Shown piece by piece: positions 25,045-34,678 of a stretch of DNA of 64,000 nucleotides. Under the pieces are notes generated by a model. The model was given only the letters and a program-made list of their open reading frames with translations. It searched no databases and was not told where the DNA came from. This stretch comes from Candidatus Nanopelagicales bacterium (GTDB taxonomy: Bacteria; Actinomycetota; Actinomycetes; S36-B12; CAIYMF01), in the NCBI GenBank assembly GCA_017882705.1, contig JADGOZ010000063.1:1-64000 (forward strand). Reading direction: 5' to 3'. Made by a program: the position numbers and the translations under genes. Numbering within the stretch: the first letter of the stretch is position 1; each line of letters opens with the position of its first letter.

Positions 25045-26006
25045 CAGCGCGCGTCCCCCCGTGGGTCGAGGATCTCCTCGATGGCACGACCGATCAGGTT
25101 GAACGACAGCACGACGAGCACCACGCAGACACCGGGCGCGCCGAGGTACCACCACGCACCCTGCGAGATCGCCCCGGAGGCGAAGCCCTGCTCGAGGATC
25201 GAGCCCCACGACACGTTGTCCGGGTCGCCGAGCCCGAGGAACGACAGCGTCGTCTCCGACAGGATCGAGATGGACACGGCCAGCGTGGTGTTGGCCAGCA
25301 CGAGCGGCATCACGTTGGGCAGCACGTGCTTGGTCATCTGGTGCACGTTGCCCGCGCCGAGAGCCTTCGCCCGCTCGAGGTAGGGCCGACCCTCGACCGA
25401 CAGCGTCTGCGCGCGGATGAGGCGAGCGGTGCCCGGCCACGACGTGACGCCGATGACGATGATGATGTTGAGCAGCGAGCGCCCGAGGACCGTCGCGAGC
25501 ACGATCGCGAGCGGGAGGTAGGGGATCACCAGGAACCAGTCGGTGAACCGGTCGAGAGCCCCGCCGCCGAATCCCCGGTAGTGGCCCGCGGAGATGCCCA
25601 CGGTGGTGCCGATGAGCATCGACAGCACCGTGGCCGCGAGACCGACGAGCAGCGAGATGCGGGCGCCCCAGCACACCAGGGCCAGCACGCTGACTCCGGA
25701 GTCGTCGGTGCCGAGCGGGAACTCGAGCGACGGCGGGGAGAACGGCTGACCCGTCGCCTGCGTGACGTCGAGCACCGTGCGTGGGAAGAGGAGCGGCGCG
25801 GTGAGCGCGACCAGCACGAAGAACACGAGGATGAACAGGCCGAACATCCCGCTGCGGCTGCGTGCGAACCGGCGTAGGAAGCTCGACAGCGCGACGCGGC
25901 GACGCGTCCAGACGATCGCGCGTGCGGACGACGGCGCGGAACCCTCAATCCGGGGTCCCTGCCCCGATGATCCTCGCGGTGCCTCGGGCACGGTGGGGGC
26001 GCTCAC
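25044..26006 (-). CDS. Peptide ABC transporter permease (DppC-like)
   Basis: 320 aa from GTG 26006, which overlaps the upstream permease stop (GTGA). A basic cytoplasmic N-terminus of about 50 residues precedes the first helix (GMFGLFILVFFVLVALTAPL). Roughly six helices follow. The EAA loop (YLERAKALGAGNVHQMTKHV) and TLSFLGLGDP are hallmarks of DppC/OppC. Forms the membrane channel with the DppB-like protein. Confidence 0.93.
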   Translation of the reverse strand: MSAPTVPEAPRGSSGQGPRIEGSAPSSARAIVWTRRRVALSSFLRRFARSRSGMFGLFILVFFVLVALTAPLLFPRTVLDVTQATGQPFSPPSLEFPLGTDDSGVSVLALVCWGARISLLVGLAATVLSMLIGTTVGISAGHYRGFGGGALDRFTDWFLVIPYLPLAIVLATVLGRSLLNIIIVIGVTSWPGTARLIRAQTLSVEGRPYLERAKALGAGNVHQMTKHVLPNVMPLVLANTTLAVSISILSETTLSFLGLGDPDNVSWGSILEQGFASGAISQGAWWYLGAPGVCVVLVVLSFNLIGRAIEEILDPRGDAR

Positions 26007-27037
26007 GTGCGCACTCGCGGGTCGAAGTAGCCGTAGAGCAGGTCGGCAGCCAGGTTGGCGAAGATGACCGCGGCCGAGAAGAGCAGGAACAGCGCCTGAA
26101 GCAGGGGTACGTCGGGACCGCTGAGCGCGTCGACAGTCAACGACCCGAGGCCGTTGATGGAGAACACGTACTCGATGGTGATCGCTCCGCCCACGACGAA
26201 GCCGAGGTTGAGGAAGACCAGCGTCATCGTCGGCAGCATCGCGTTGGGCACCGCGTGGCGCTTGCGGACCATGCGGTCCATCAGCCCCTTCGCCCGCGCG
26301 GTCTGGAGGTAGTCCTGCCCGGTCTCCTCGATGATGGACGCGCGCATGATCAGCGAGTACTCCGCGAGGTAGATCACCGCGAGCGTCGTCACCGGGAGCA
26401 CGAGGTGCCACGCGACGTCGAGCCAGCCCGCGGGCGTGCTCGTGTCGACCCCGGGAGTGGACAGACCCCCGATCGGGAAGATGCCGGGGAACGGCCCGAT
26501 GCCGACCGCGAACACGATCAGGATGATCATGCCGAACCAGAACTCGGGCATGGAGTAGAGCACCAGCGTGGTGCTGGTCGAGACCTTGTCGAAGCGCCCG
26601 CCGCGGTTCCAGCCGCTGCGGATGCCCAGCCACACGCCGACGATCGTGGCCACCAGCGTGGCCGTGCCGACGAGCAGCAGGGTCGGGCCGACGCGCGGGC
26701 CGATGACCTCCCACACGGGGGCGTGGTACTTCACCGAGTCGACGCCCTGGGAGAACGGGTTCTTCAGGTACTCGACGAGCTGCTGGAGGATCGGCTTGTC
26801 GAGGGCCGCGCGGAGCTGTCGGATCTGGTCGGCGTCCATGTTGCGGCCCCGCGTGTAGAGGCCGATGGGGTCGCCGGGCATGACGCGGAACAGGAAGAAG
26901 TTGAACAGCACCACGAAGACCAGGGTGCTGATCGCGGCGAGGAACCGGTTGACGACGTAGCGGGCGGTGGGGCTGAACGCCCCACCCGACCGCTGTGCCG
27001 CGGACGGGTGGGGGCCGGCTTCGGTGAGCAAGGCCAC
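26003..27037 (-). CDS. Peptide ABC transporter permease (DppB-like)
   Basis: 344 aa from GTG 27037. The first helix (FLAAISTLVFVVLFNFFLF) is followed by RVMPGDP, the DppB/OppB hallmark. A large periplasmic-type loop and five more helices follow, with the EAA loop YLQTARAKGLMDRMVRKRHA. It ends in GYFDPRVRT, standard for the family. It sits 12 bases after the binding-protein gene and overlaps the next permease by 4 bases. Confidence 0.93.
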   Translation of the reverse strand: MALLTEAGPHPSAAQRSGGAFSPTARYVVNRFLAAISTLVFVVLFNFFLFRVMPGDPIGLYTRGRNMDADQIRQLRAALDKPILQQLVEYLKNPFSQGVDSVKYHAPVWEVIGPRVGPTLLLVGTATLVATIVGVWLGIRSGWNRGGRFDKVSTSTTLVLYSMPEFWFGMIILIVFAVGIGPFPGIFPIGGLSTPGVDTSTPAGWLDVAWHLVLPVTTLAVIYLAEYSLIMRASIIEETGQDYLQTARAKGLMDRMVRKRHAVPNAMLPTMTLVFLNLGFVVGGAITIEYVFSINGLGSLTVDALSGPDVPLLQALFLLFSAAVIFANLAADLLYGYFDPRVRT

Positions 27038-27049
27038 AGGTGGGTCCGC

Positions 27050-28951
27050 CTACTCGCGGTCGTCGTCGGAGCCCAGGTCACGGTTGCGCCCGCGACCGAG
27101 GACGATGCCGACGACGAGCGCGACGACGATGAGCGCGCCGATCCCGATGATCGCGAGCCAGTTCGTCGACGATGCCGCGGGCGTGGTCGTGCCCTGCCCG
27201 ATCGTCGTGCCGGGGCTCGGCGACGTCTCCGCGGTGACCGGCTTGATGTTCTCGTAGGACCACGTCCCGTACTGGAAGAGCATCGCGCCCTTCGGGGAGG
27301 GCTGGTTGACGAACCCGGTGAAGCGGTCGGACCGGTAGGCCTCGGGGTTGTCGTAGTAGTACGTGAGGACGTAAGGGGCGTCGTCGTAGAGCATCTGCTG
27401 CATCTGCTTGACGATCTCGGTGCGCTTGGCGTTGTCGGTCTCGACGCTCTGCTGGTTGAACAGCGCGTCGTAGGCCGGGTTGCAGTAGAACGAGTCGGAG
27501 AGGTTGGCGTAGATGGAGTCGCCGTCCTTGTACGACCGGTTCGCGCAGGTGAACGTGGAGAGCTGGTAGTTCGGGTCGGGCTCGACGACCCAGCCCCACT
27601 CGAACATGTCGAACTTGCCCTCGCCGATCAGCGTGGTGAGGTTGTCGCTCGCGACCATCTTGGTCTTCACCTCGACGCCCACGGCGGCGAGGTAGCCCTT
27701 GAGGAACTGCACCGCCTTCTGCGAGTTGTTGCCCGAGGAGTCCGTGCGGCCGAAGAGCCGGAACGAGAGCCGGTTGCCCTTGGAGTCGGCGCGGATGCCG
27801 TCGGCGCCGACCTTGTAGCCGGCGGCGTCGAGCAGCGACTTGGCCTTCTCCGGGTCGTAGCTGCTCGGGTTGGCCGGGTCGAGGTGCAGGCTCGCGTACA
27901 TCGGCGGGACGATCGTCGAGCCGGGAGTGCCGCCGCCACCGAGGATCTTGTCGACCATGGCCTGCTTGTCGACCGCCCAGCCGAGCGCCTGGCGCAGCGC
28001 CTTGTCCTTGAGCAGCGGGTTGCCGTCACCGATCGGCGTGCCGTCGGCGAGCGCAGCACCGGTGTTGAACGCCAGCTCGTTGAAGCCGGAGTACGTCGAC
28101 GACAGCGTGGTGATGCCGGGCTGGTTCTGGAGCGACTTGAAGACGTTGGACTCGAGGGAGTCGGCGAAGTCGATCTCGCCCTTCTTCAGCGCCTGGCCGA
28201 GGGCGTCCTGGTTCTTGTAGATCTTGAAGACGACCTCGTCGACCGCGGGCTTGCCGCGGTAGAAGCTCGGGTTGGCCTGCATCCGGATGAACTGGCCGAC
28301 CTTGCGCTCGACCATCGTGAAGGGGCCGGAGCCGACGGTCGGCGAGGACGGCGTGCCCTCGTTCGGGTAGCTCTTGACCGCCTTCTCGTCGATCGACTTC
28401 CAGATGTGCTCCGGGATGATGTAGACGAGCAGCTTCTCCATGATCGGTGAGGGCTTCTTCACCGTCAGCACGAGCGTGGTGTCGTCGGGTGCGACGGCCT
28501 TGGTGATGTTGTCGACGTAGGACCCGAAGTTGGTGCGCTCGTACTGCCCGCTGATCACACGGTTGAAGGAGTACGCCGCGTCCTTCGCGGTGAGCGGCAC
28601 GCCGTCGGACCACGTCAGGCCGGAGCGGATCTTGTAGGTCCACGTGGTGTGGTCGGCCGACTCCTTCCACGACTCGGCGAGGCCCGGCACGATGTGGAAG
28701 TCGCCGGCGTCGTACTCGGTGAGGGTCGGGTACTCCATCTGGAAGATCTCGTAGGACACCGCGGCGATGCCCGTGAACGGGTTGGCCGAGTCGATGTCCT
28801 CGGTCATGCCGACGGTGAAGACCACCTTGCCGGACGGGCTCGGCGTCGCGCTGTCGGTCGCGGCGGCGGTCCCGGTCAGGGTCACCCCCAGCAGCAGCGA
28901 TCCCGCGGCTGCGGCGGCGAGAAGTCGGACCGGACGGGACGGTGCGCGCAT
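27050..28951 (-). CDS. Peptide ABC transporter substrate-binding protein, C-terminally membrane-anchored
   Basis: 633-aa family 5 extracellular solute-binding protein. A Sec signal peptide (LLAAAAAGSLLLGVTLTGTAAA) has no lipobox Cys. The binding domain follows, with ESWKESADHTTWTYKIRSGLTWSDG and GWAVDKQAMVD. Instead of a lipid anchor there is a C-terminal hydrophobic helix (WLAIIGIGALIVVALVVGIVLG) and a charged tail RGRNRDLGSDDDRE. The anchor therefore replaces lipidation. ATG 28951 with GGAGGAACCC is chosen over an upstream in-frame start. First gene of the operon; it should capture peptides for the two permeases. Confidence 0.93.
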   Translation of the reverse strand: MRAPSRPVRLLAAAAAGSLLLGVTLTGTAAATDSATPSPSGKVVFTVGMTEDIDSANPFTGIAAVSYEIFQMEYPTLTEYDAGDFHIVPGLAESWKESADHTTWTYKIRSGLTWSDGVPLTAKDAAYSFNRVISGQYERTNFGSYVDNITKAVAPDDTTLVLTVKKPSPIMEKLLVYIIPEHIWKSIDEKAVKSYPNEGTPSSPTVGSGPFTMVERKVGQFIRMQANPSFYRGKPAVDEVVFKIYKNQDALGQALKKGEIDFADSLESNVFKSLQNQPGITTLSSTYSGFNELAFNTGAALADGTPIGDGNPLLKDKALRQALGWAVDKQAMVDKILGGGGTPGSTIVPPMYASLHLDPANPSSYDPEKAKSLLDAAGYKVGADGIRADSKGNRLSFRLFGRTDSSGNNSQKAVQFLKGYLAAVGVEVKTKMVASDNLTTLIGEGKFDMFEWGWVVEPDPNYQLSTFTCANRSYKDGDSIYANLSDSFYCNPAYDALFNQQSVETDNAKRTEIVKQMQQMLYDDAPYVLTYYYDNPEAYRSDRFTGFVNQPSPKGAMLFQYGTWSYENIKPVTAETSPSPGTTIGQGTTTPAASSTNWLAIIGIGALIVVALVVGIVLGRGRNRDLGSDDDRE

Positions 28952-29127
28952 GGGTTCCTCCGTAGACGCCGAGCGGGCCCTCACCCGCGTCCTGACCCGT
29001 GGTTCAGGTCGGCGTGGCGTAGTTCTACCTCATGCCCGTCCGAATCGGGACATTTGTGACCTGTTCGTTCCCATCGCGTCTTTCTGCGGAAACAACGGCT
29101 CTGCGACGGATGAATTACGGTCTGGGC

Positions 29128-31227
29128 ATGTCCCGACCGCCGATCGCGTCGTCCCGCCCCGTCACGACCGTGCTTCATGGCGTCAGGGACGTCGATCCGT
29201 ACTCCTGGATCGACGATCCGGACGACCCGGAGACCGCCGACTACCTGCGTGCCGAGCGCGACTACTACGACGCGCGAGTGGCCGGCCTGCGCACGGTGGC
29301 CGCCGAGCTCGCGGCGGAGATGACCGCGCGGGTCCCCGAGGTCGAGCCGTCCGCGCCCTGGGAGCAGGGCGGCTGGCGCTACCGCCGGGTGACCCCCGCC
29401 GGCCTGGAGTACGACCAGCTGCTGCGTCGGCCCGCGGCCGACCCGGACGCTGCGGAGCACCTGCTGCTCGACCTGCAGGTGGTCCACGACGAGGGCGGCA
29501 CGTCGTACTCCGAGGAGGGGCTGATCGAGATCAGCCCGGACGGGCGCTGGCTGGCCTGGTCGATCGACCTCGACGGCGACGAGGTCTACGCCCTCCGCTT
29601 CCGCGACCTGACGACCGGTCTCGACCTCGACGAGGTCGTGCCCCGTACCTACTACGGCGGTGCCTGGTCCGCCGACTCGACGTCGTACCTCTACGTCGTG
29701 CACGACGAGGCCTACCGCCCGTTCCAGGTCTGGCGGCACCTCCTCGGGACGGCGGTCCTGTCCGACGAGCTGGTCTTCGAGGACCTCGACGACCGCCTCG
29801 AGCTCGAGCTGCACGCGTCGCGGTCGGGCCGCTGGGCCGTCGTCACCCTGGCGGGTCGCGGCTTCACCGAGGAGTGGCTCCTCCCGACCGCCGACGTGTC
29901 GTCCGAGCCGCGGCTCGTGCGCCCGCGCGAGCTCGGCGTGGAGTACGCGCTGGAGCACGCCCCGGCCCACGGCCCGAACGGGACCGACGGCTTCTACGTC
30001 ACGACCAACCTCGGAGCCACGGAGTTCCAGGTGATGTGGGCCCCCGAGGGCGACCCCGGCGCCTGGGTGCCGCTCGTCGCCGGGGACCCGGCGGTGCGCG
30101 TCTGGGCGGTCGACGCGTTCGCCGGTGGGCACGTCCTGTCGCTGCGCCGCGACGGGGCGGCGACGCTGCGCGTGGTTCCTCGCGCGGGCGAGCCGATCGA
30201 CCTCCTCCCCGAGCACGCGGGCGGCATGGTGCGCCTCGAGCGCAACGAGGACTGGGACGCGCCGTTCGTGACCGTGGCCGTCGAGTCCTTCGTGCAGCCT
30301 GCGGTGGTCCAGGACGTGGCCTGGGACGGCTCGCGCACGGTGCGGCACCGCACCGAGGTCGTCGGCGTCGACCCGGACGTCTACGTCTGCGAGCGGCGGC
30401 TCGTGCCGCGCCCCGACGGGGTCGAGGTCCCGGTGATCCTCGTGCGGCACCGCGACACCCCCCTCGACGGCACAGCGCCCTGCTTCCTCTACGGCTACGG
30501 CTCCTACGAGTCGTGCCTCGACCCGGACTGGGGCATCGACTTCTGGCGCGTCCTCCCGTCGGTCCTCGACCGCGGTGTCGTCTACGCGATCGGGCACCCC
30601 CGCGGCGGTGGCGAGATGGGTCGCCGCTGGTGGGACGACGGCCACCTCGCCGCGAAGCACCACACGTTCGACGACCAGGCCGCCGTCGCCGAGCACCTGC
30701 TCGACGGCCTCGTGCGCGCGATCGTGTCGCGCGGCGGGTCGGCCGGCGGGCTGCTGCAGGGCGCGCTCTACGGCCGCCGCCCGGACCTGTTCGCCGGCTT
30801 GGTCGCCGCGGTGCCGTTCGTCGACGTCGTCGGCTCCATGCTCGACGAGACGCTGCCGCTCACGGCGCAGGAGTGGCTCGAGTGGGGGGACCCGCGCACG
30901 CCGGAGGAGCACGCGTGGCTCGCGGCGTACTCCCCGATGCTCAACCTCCCGGACGTCGCGGACCGGCCACCGCTGCTCGTCACCGGCTTCGTGCACGACC
31001 CGCGCGTGCTCGTCCGCGAGCCGGCGCGCTGGGTCGCGCGCCTGCGCGCGAGCGACCCGGAGCACGGGGCCGGCGACGACCCGACCTCGCCGGTGTCGCC
31101 GCGGACCGTGCTGTTCCGGTGCGAGACCGGTGCGGGTGCGCACGGCGGGCCGTCGGGCCGCTACTCCGAGCTCGAGTTCGAGGCCGAGCTCTACGCGTGG
31201 GCGCTGCGCGCTCTGGGTGTCGCGTAG
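29128..31227 (+). CDS. ptrB: Oligopeptidase B-type prolyl oligopeptidase (S9A)
   Basis: 699-aa cytoplasmic serine peptidase, the usual size. The N-terminal PPIASSRPVTTVLHGVRDVD is the PtrB signature, then a seven-bladed propeller (about 70-400), then the alpha/beta hydrolase domain with YGYGSYE. The nucleophile is S538 in SRGGSAGGLLQG. The catalytic His is near GAGAHGGPSGR and the Asp in the GFVHDPRV region. Such enzymes cut short peptides after basic residues. Start ATG 29128 gives the canonical N-terminus; ATG 29110 is possible. Divergent from the peptide importer, consistent with shared peptide use. Confidence 0.94.
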   Translation: MSRPPIASSRPVTTVLHGVRDVDPYSWIDDPDDPETADYLRAERDYYDARVAGLRTVAAELAAEMTARVPEVEPSAPWEQGGWRYRRVTPAGLEYDQLLRRPAADPDAAEHLLLDLQVVHDEGGTSYSEEGLIEISPDGRWLAWSIDLDGDEVYALRFRDLTTGLDLDEVVPRTYYGGAWSADSTSYLYVVHDEAYRPFQVWRHLLGTAVLSDELVFEDLDDRLELELHASRSGRWAVVTLAGRGFTEEWLLPTADVSSEPRLVRPRELGVEYALEHAPAHGPNGTDGFYVTTNLGATEFQVMWAPEGDPGAWVPLVAGDPAVRVWAVDAFAGGHVLSLRRDGAATLRVVPRAGEPIDLLPEHAGGMVRLERNEDWDAPFVTVAVESFVQPAVVQDVAWDGSRTVRHRTEVVGVDPDVYVCERRLVPRPDGVEVPVILVRHRDTPLDGTAPCFLYGYGSYESCLDPDWGIDFWRVLPSVLDRGVVYAIGHPRGGGEMGRRWWDDGHLAAKHHTFDDQAAVAEHLLDGLVRAIVSRGGSAGGLLQGALYGRRPDLFAGLVAAVPFVDVVGSMLDETLPLTAQEWLEWGDPRTPEEHAWLAAYSPMLNLPDVADRPPLLVTGFVHDPRVLVREPARWVARLRASDPEHGAGDDPTSPVSPRTVLFRCETGAGAHGGPSGRYSELEFEAELYAWALRALGVA

Positions 31228-31248
31228 CGGGTCAGCGGTCGCGCGGCC

Positions 31249-31671
31249 TCATCGATCCGTGAGGCGGCGCACGAACATCAGGCCGCTCCAGGTCGCGTCG
31301 ATCGCGCAGACCTTCGTGTCGACGACGCCGGTCGCGAGACCCTCGGCCCGCACGACGCCGTCGCTCAGGTCGGTCACGACGCCGCTCGCCTTCTTCGGCC
31401 ACGCCACCCAGAGCCGACCGGCCGGCGGAGCCGTGCGCGCGATGTCGCGTTCCAGCGTGCGCACGAGGGCACGTCGGCTGTCGCGGAACACCAGGACCAC
31501 GTCGTACGCCGTGCGCCCGGCGCGACGCTGGAGGACCACGCCGTCGGGCAGCGGACCGAGCGTGTCGGTCTCGAACCCCTCGGGCGCCCCGTCGATCAGC
31601 ACCCGGTCGCCCGGCCTGATCCCCAGCTTCCTCGGCAGCGGGGTGCCGGAGTACCCGGCCGGACCAGTCAC
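31249..31671 (-). CDS. DUF3052-like protein
   Basis: 140 aa from GTG 31671, overlapping the RDD gene stop by 4 bases (GTGA). AGYSGTPLPRKLGIRPGDRV and LWVAWPKKASGVVTDLSD, then VDTKVCAIDATWSGLMFVRR, are strongly conserved in a widespread actinobacterial family of unknown function (I associate it with DUF3052; tentative). Cytoplasmic alpha/beta protein. Its 3' end faces the oligopeptidase gene 21 bp away. Confidence 0.8.
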   Translation of the reverse strand: MTGPAGYSGTPLPRKLGIRPGDRVLIDGAPEGFETDTLGPLPDGVVLQRRAGRTAYDVVLVFRDSRRALVRTLERDIARTAPPAGRLWVAWPKKASGVVTDLSDGVVRAEGLATGVVDTKVCAIDATWSGLMFVRRLTDR

Positions 31672-32285
31672 GCGGACGGGCGGGTGGACGTGTCGACCTT
31701 CCACTCGAAGTCGCCCTTGACCGGCGCGTTGGTGCCGACGCGGACGCCGGACACGAGGTCGTAGACCGTACGCCGGTCGCTGCGCACGAACGCCGTGAGC
31801 CACGGCAGCGCGGCGAGGACGACACCGACCCAGACCGAGCCCAGTGCGAGGCCGGCGACGAACAGCGCGAGCGGCATCGCCGTGCGCAGCATGTTCCGCC
31901 AGCGAGGGACCGGAGCGCCGTGCGTCGTGCGGACGGTGAGGCTCATGAACCCGTCGCCCGGCGTGCCGTGGCCGAACCGGCAGCTGCCGAGCCACGCGAT
32001 CAGCAGCACGAGTCCGAGCGACACGGGTGCCACCCAGGTCGGGCTGTTCGCTGCGATCCCGTGCCACGACTGCGCTCTGTCCGGTCCGTACTGGCCGGGC
32101 GAGCCGAAGCCGACCGCCGTGCCGGTCGTGAGGATGTCCTGCTTGGTGACGACCCCGTAGACGAACAGCCCGATGCCGACCACGAGCGTCGCACCGATCC
32201 CGACGACGAGCGTCGCGCCGACCGTCGCAGCGGCGGAGCGGACGCGTTCTCCTCGGGTGGCGTCGGGCAGCAGCTGGTCGCTCAT
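31668..32285 (-). CDS. RDD family membrane protein
   Basis: 205 aa with about four hydrophobic segments. The RDD-type motif is degenerate: GHGTPGDGFMSLTVRTTHGAP resembles the stretch after the second helix, and RRTVYDLVSGVRVG is the conserved terminal HD/DR part. RDD proteins are small membrane proteins of uncertain transport function. ATG 32285 follows AGGGAGGACC. Coupled to the DUF3052-like gene. Confidence 0.75.
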   Translation of the reverse strand: MSDQLLPDATRGERVRSAAATVGATLVVGIGATLVVGIGLFVYGVVTKQDILTTGTAVGFGSPGQYGPDRAQSWHGIAANSPTWVAPVSLGLVLLIAWLGSCRFGHGTPGDGFMSLTVRTTHGAPVPRWRNMLRTAMPLALFVAGLALGSVWVGVVLAALPWLTAFVRSDRRTVYDLVSGVRVGTNAPVKGDFEWKVDTSTRPSA

Positions 32286-32358
32286 GAGGTCCTCCCTCGG
32301 GTGCCGCGGGGTAGCCAGAGCACGATGGTGACGCAACGGGGCCTCCGTCGCGCGGGAA

Positions 32359-32718
32359 TCAGGGCGACGGCGCGTCGTCCGAGCGGTCGGAGTCGGGGAA
32401 CCATTCGGCGGGCGGCTCGGCGGGGGAGTCCGGCGCCGTGCGGTTGTGCCACCAGCGCCCGATCTCGGACAGGGCGAAGGCCACCGCCACGCCGCCCATG
32501 ATCCCGAAGCCGTCGCGCGCCGCGTCGAACGCGTTGACCACGACGGACACGCTCAGCATCACGACGAGCAGCCAGAGGTAGAGCGACCTCGTGGGGATCT
32601 CGCCCTTGCTCAGGAACGGCACGCGGAGGCCCGGCGAGAAGTCGCGCAGGAGGACGGCGTACCAGACGCCGGCGCCGGCGATGCCGAGCACTCCGAGCGA
32701 GAGCAGCCAGATGTTCAT
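32359..32718 (-). CDS. Hypothetical membrane protein, 119 aa
   Basis: Two or three hydrophobic segments (MNIWLLSLGVLGIAGAGVWY, LWLLVVMLSVSVVVNAF, GIMGGVAVAFALSEI) and an acidic Pro/Asp-rich tail. Start is ATG 32718 or GTG 32739. Neither has a strong ribosome site. I do not recognise the family. Confidence 0.6.
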   Translation of the reverse strand: MNIWLLSLGVLGIAGAGVWYAVLLRDFSPGLRVPFLSKGEIPTRSLYLWLLVVMLSVSVVVNAFDAARDGFGIMGGVAVAFALSEIGRWWHNRTAPDSPAEPPAEWFPDSDRSDDAPSP

Positions 32719-32751
32719 GAGGGCCCGAGAGTAGGCCACTCCGCTTCCGGC

Positions 32752-33408
32752 TCAGCCGCCCGGCACGCGCGAGCGCGCGCTGACGCGCGCAGCGAGGTCG
32801 TCGAGCAGCACCGGTTCGAGCAGCAGCCCGGCCCCCACCGTGCGGCACCCGTGTGCGCGCGCGGCCGAGGTCACCGAGTCGAGCAGCCGCCCCGGGGCGA
32901 GCAGCCACGGCACGACGTCCGCGCCGCCGGGTCGTGCGGCGTCCTCGACGCGCCGCCCCGGTCCGGTCGCGTACGCCGCCACCGCGGGCACCCGCGTGCG
33001 GGTCGAGGCCGCCGTCACCGCGCGGGCGAACGCCGCCCGCTCCTCGTCGAGCCGCGTGCCCGCAGACACCACGACCGCGGGTCCGCAGCACCGGCGCAGC
33101 AGCTCGTCGAGCAGGGCGGCGGGGTGCCCGACGGTCCCGAGCAGGGCGACGTCGCGGTCCAGCGCGTCGACGGCCGCGGGCACGTCGACGCGCGCGTGGA
33201 ACGCGGTCGAGAGCAGGAGGGGGAGCACCACCACGTCGTCGGTGGGGTCGAGCGACGACACCACGGCACGGAGGTCGCGCGGGTCGTGGTCGAGGAACGC
33301 TGCCGTCACGTGAGTGCCGGTCCGCGCCCCGACGGCGACGGCCGCCGCCAGCACCGCCGCCTGCGACCGCGGGTCCGGCGAGCCGTGGGCGAGCAGGACG
33401 GCTGTCAC
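32752..33408 (-). CDS. Sirohydrochlorin chelatase (CbiX/SirB-like)
   Basis: 218 aa from GTG 33408, starting VTAVLLAHGSPDPRSQAAVL; LLAHGSxxP is the chelatase signature with the metal-site His. A second half-domain carries AAYATGPGRRVEDA and DVVPWLLAPGRLLDSV. Expected to insert Fe2+ into sirohydrochlorin for siroheme, the cofactor of the sulfite reductase 8 kb upstream in the same unit. It follows the siroheme synthase gene after 13 bases. Chelation is inferred from family and context. Confidence 0.82.
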   Translation of the reverse strand: MTAVLLAHGSPDPRSQAAVLAAAVAVGARTGTHVTAAFLDHDPRDLRAVVSSLDPTDDVVVLPLLLSTAFHARVDVPAAVDALDRDVALLGTVGHPAALLDELLRRCCGPAVVVSAGTRLDEERAAFARAVTAASTRTRVPAVAAYATGPGRRVEDAARPGGADVVPWLLAPGRLLDSVTSAARAHGCRTVGAGLLLEPVLLDDLAARVSARSRVPGG

Positions 33409-33421
33409 GACGCCTCGGCCG

Positions 33422-34678
33422 TCATGGTCGCCGCGCCTGGCGCGACTCCGGCGAGAAGGGGCCGAGGTCCGCGCGCAGGGCGACGACGTCGCCGACCACG
33501 ACCACGGCCGGCGACTGCACGCCACCGGCCTCGGCCAGGTCGGCGATGTCGGCGAGCGTGCCGACGGTCGTGCGCTGCTCCTCGGTCCAGCCGCGCTCGA
33601 TGATCGCCACGGGGGTCGAGGCGGACCGCCCCGAGGCGACGAGCGCGGCTGCTGAGTCGCGCAGCAGGCGCACCCCCATGAGCAGCACCAGCGTGGTCGT
33701 GGCGGCATGCTCGTGGGCCGCGCGCTCGATCGGCTCGACACCGTCGTGCGCGGAGACGAGCGCGAACGACGACGTCACGCCGCGGTGCGTGACGGGGATG
33801 CCCGCGGCTGCAGGCACGGAGACGGCCGACGTCACGCCCGGCACGACCTCGACGGGCACGCCCGCAGCGTGGCACGCGAGCGCCTCCTCGCCGCCGCGCC
33901 CGAGGACGAACGGGTCGCCGCCCTTGAGCCGAACGACGTCGAGCCCCTGCAGTGCGCGCTCGACGATGACGGCGTTGATCTGGTCCTGGGTCAGCTGGTG
34001 GTGCCCCGGAGTCTTGCCGCAGTCGATCACCTCGACGTCGGGAGAGAGCCGGTCGAGCAGCCCGCGCGGCGCGAGACGGTCGACGACCACGACGTCGGCC
34101 GTGGCGAGCAGCCGTCGGCCGCGCACGGTGACGAGCGAGGCATGGCCGGGACCGCCGCCGACGAGGTGCACCGTGCCCGGACCCTTGATCGTGCGCCGCC
34201 GGGTCGCGCGCACCGGCAGCTCGCCGGAGTCGAGGCCTGCGGCGACGGCGTCGCGGATGGCGCGCGCACGCCCGGGATCGCCGCCGCCGGACACGGCCAC
34301 GAGCACGCCGTCGGCGGAGCGTGCCACCGCGGGAGTCCATGCGGCAGAAGCGGATGCGTCGTCGGCGCGCACGCACCACGCACGTGCGCGGTCAGCGGCG
34401 TGGGCGACGGCGTCGTCGGTCGTGCGGTCGCCCGTGGCGGAGTGGACGAACCAGGCTCCGTCGACGTCGCCGTCGGCGTAGTCGCGCGCACGCCACTCCA
34501 CCGCACGGTCGGCGACGAGCGAGGCGAGCTCCTCGCACAGCCACGGCGCGACCACCTCGACCCGTCCGCCCGCAGCGACGGCGGAAGACGCGCGCCGCGC
34601 GGCGACGGGACCGCCGCCGACCACGAGGACGCGGCGCCCGGTCAGGTCGAGGACGACGGGATACGACGGCGTGCTCAC
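33422..34678 (-). CDS. cysG: Siroheme synthase: precorrin-2 dehydrogenase fused to uroporphyrinogen-III C-methyltransferase
   Basis: 418 aa from GTG 34678 (GTGA overlap with the permease stop). Residues about 1-150 form the NAD-dependent precorrin-2 dehydrogenase (VVLDLTGRRVLVVGGGPVAA). The SAM-dependent methyltransferase begins near 155: VHLVGGGPGHASLVTVRG, VIDCGKTPGHHQLTQDQIN, RLKGGDPFVLGRGGEE and PGVTSAVSVPAAAGIPVTHR. It lacks the middle dimerisation/ferrochelatase part of enterobacterial CysG (about 457 aa), which the CbiX-like neighbour may supply. The 681-aa ORF in the track has a shadow N-terminus. Confidence 0.94.
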   Translation of the reverse strand: MSTPSYPVVLDLTGRRVLVVGGGPVAARRASSAVAAGGRVEVVAPWLCEELASLVADRAVEWRARDYADGDVDGAWFVHSATGDRTTDDAVAHAADRARAWCVRADDASASAAWTPAVARSADGVLVAVSGGGDPGRARAIRDAVAAGLDSGELPVRATRRRTIKGPGTVHLVGGGPGHASLVTVRGRRLLATADVVVVDRLAPRGLLDRLSPDVEVIDCGKTPGHHQLTQDQINAVIVERALQGLDVVRLKGGDPFVLGRGGEEALACHAAGVPVEVVPGVTSAVSVPAAAGIPVTHRGVTSSFALVSAHDGVEPIERAAHEHAATTTLVLLMGVRLLRDSAAALVASGRSASTPVAIIERGWTEEQRTTVGTLADIADLAEAGGVQSPAVVVVGDVVALRADLGPFSPESRQARRP

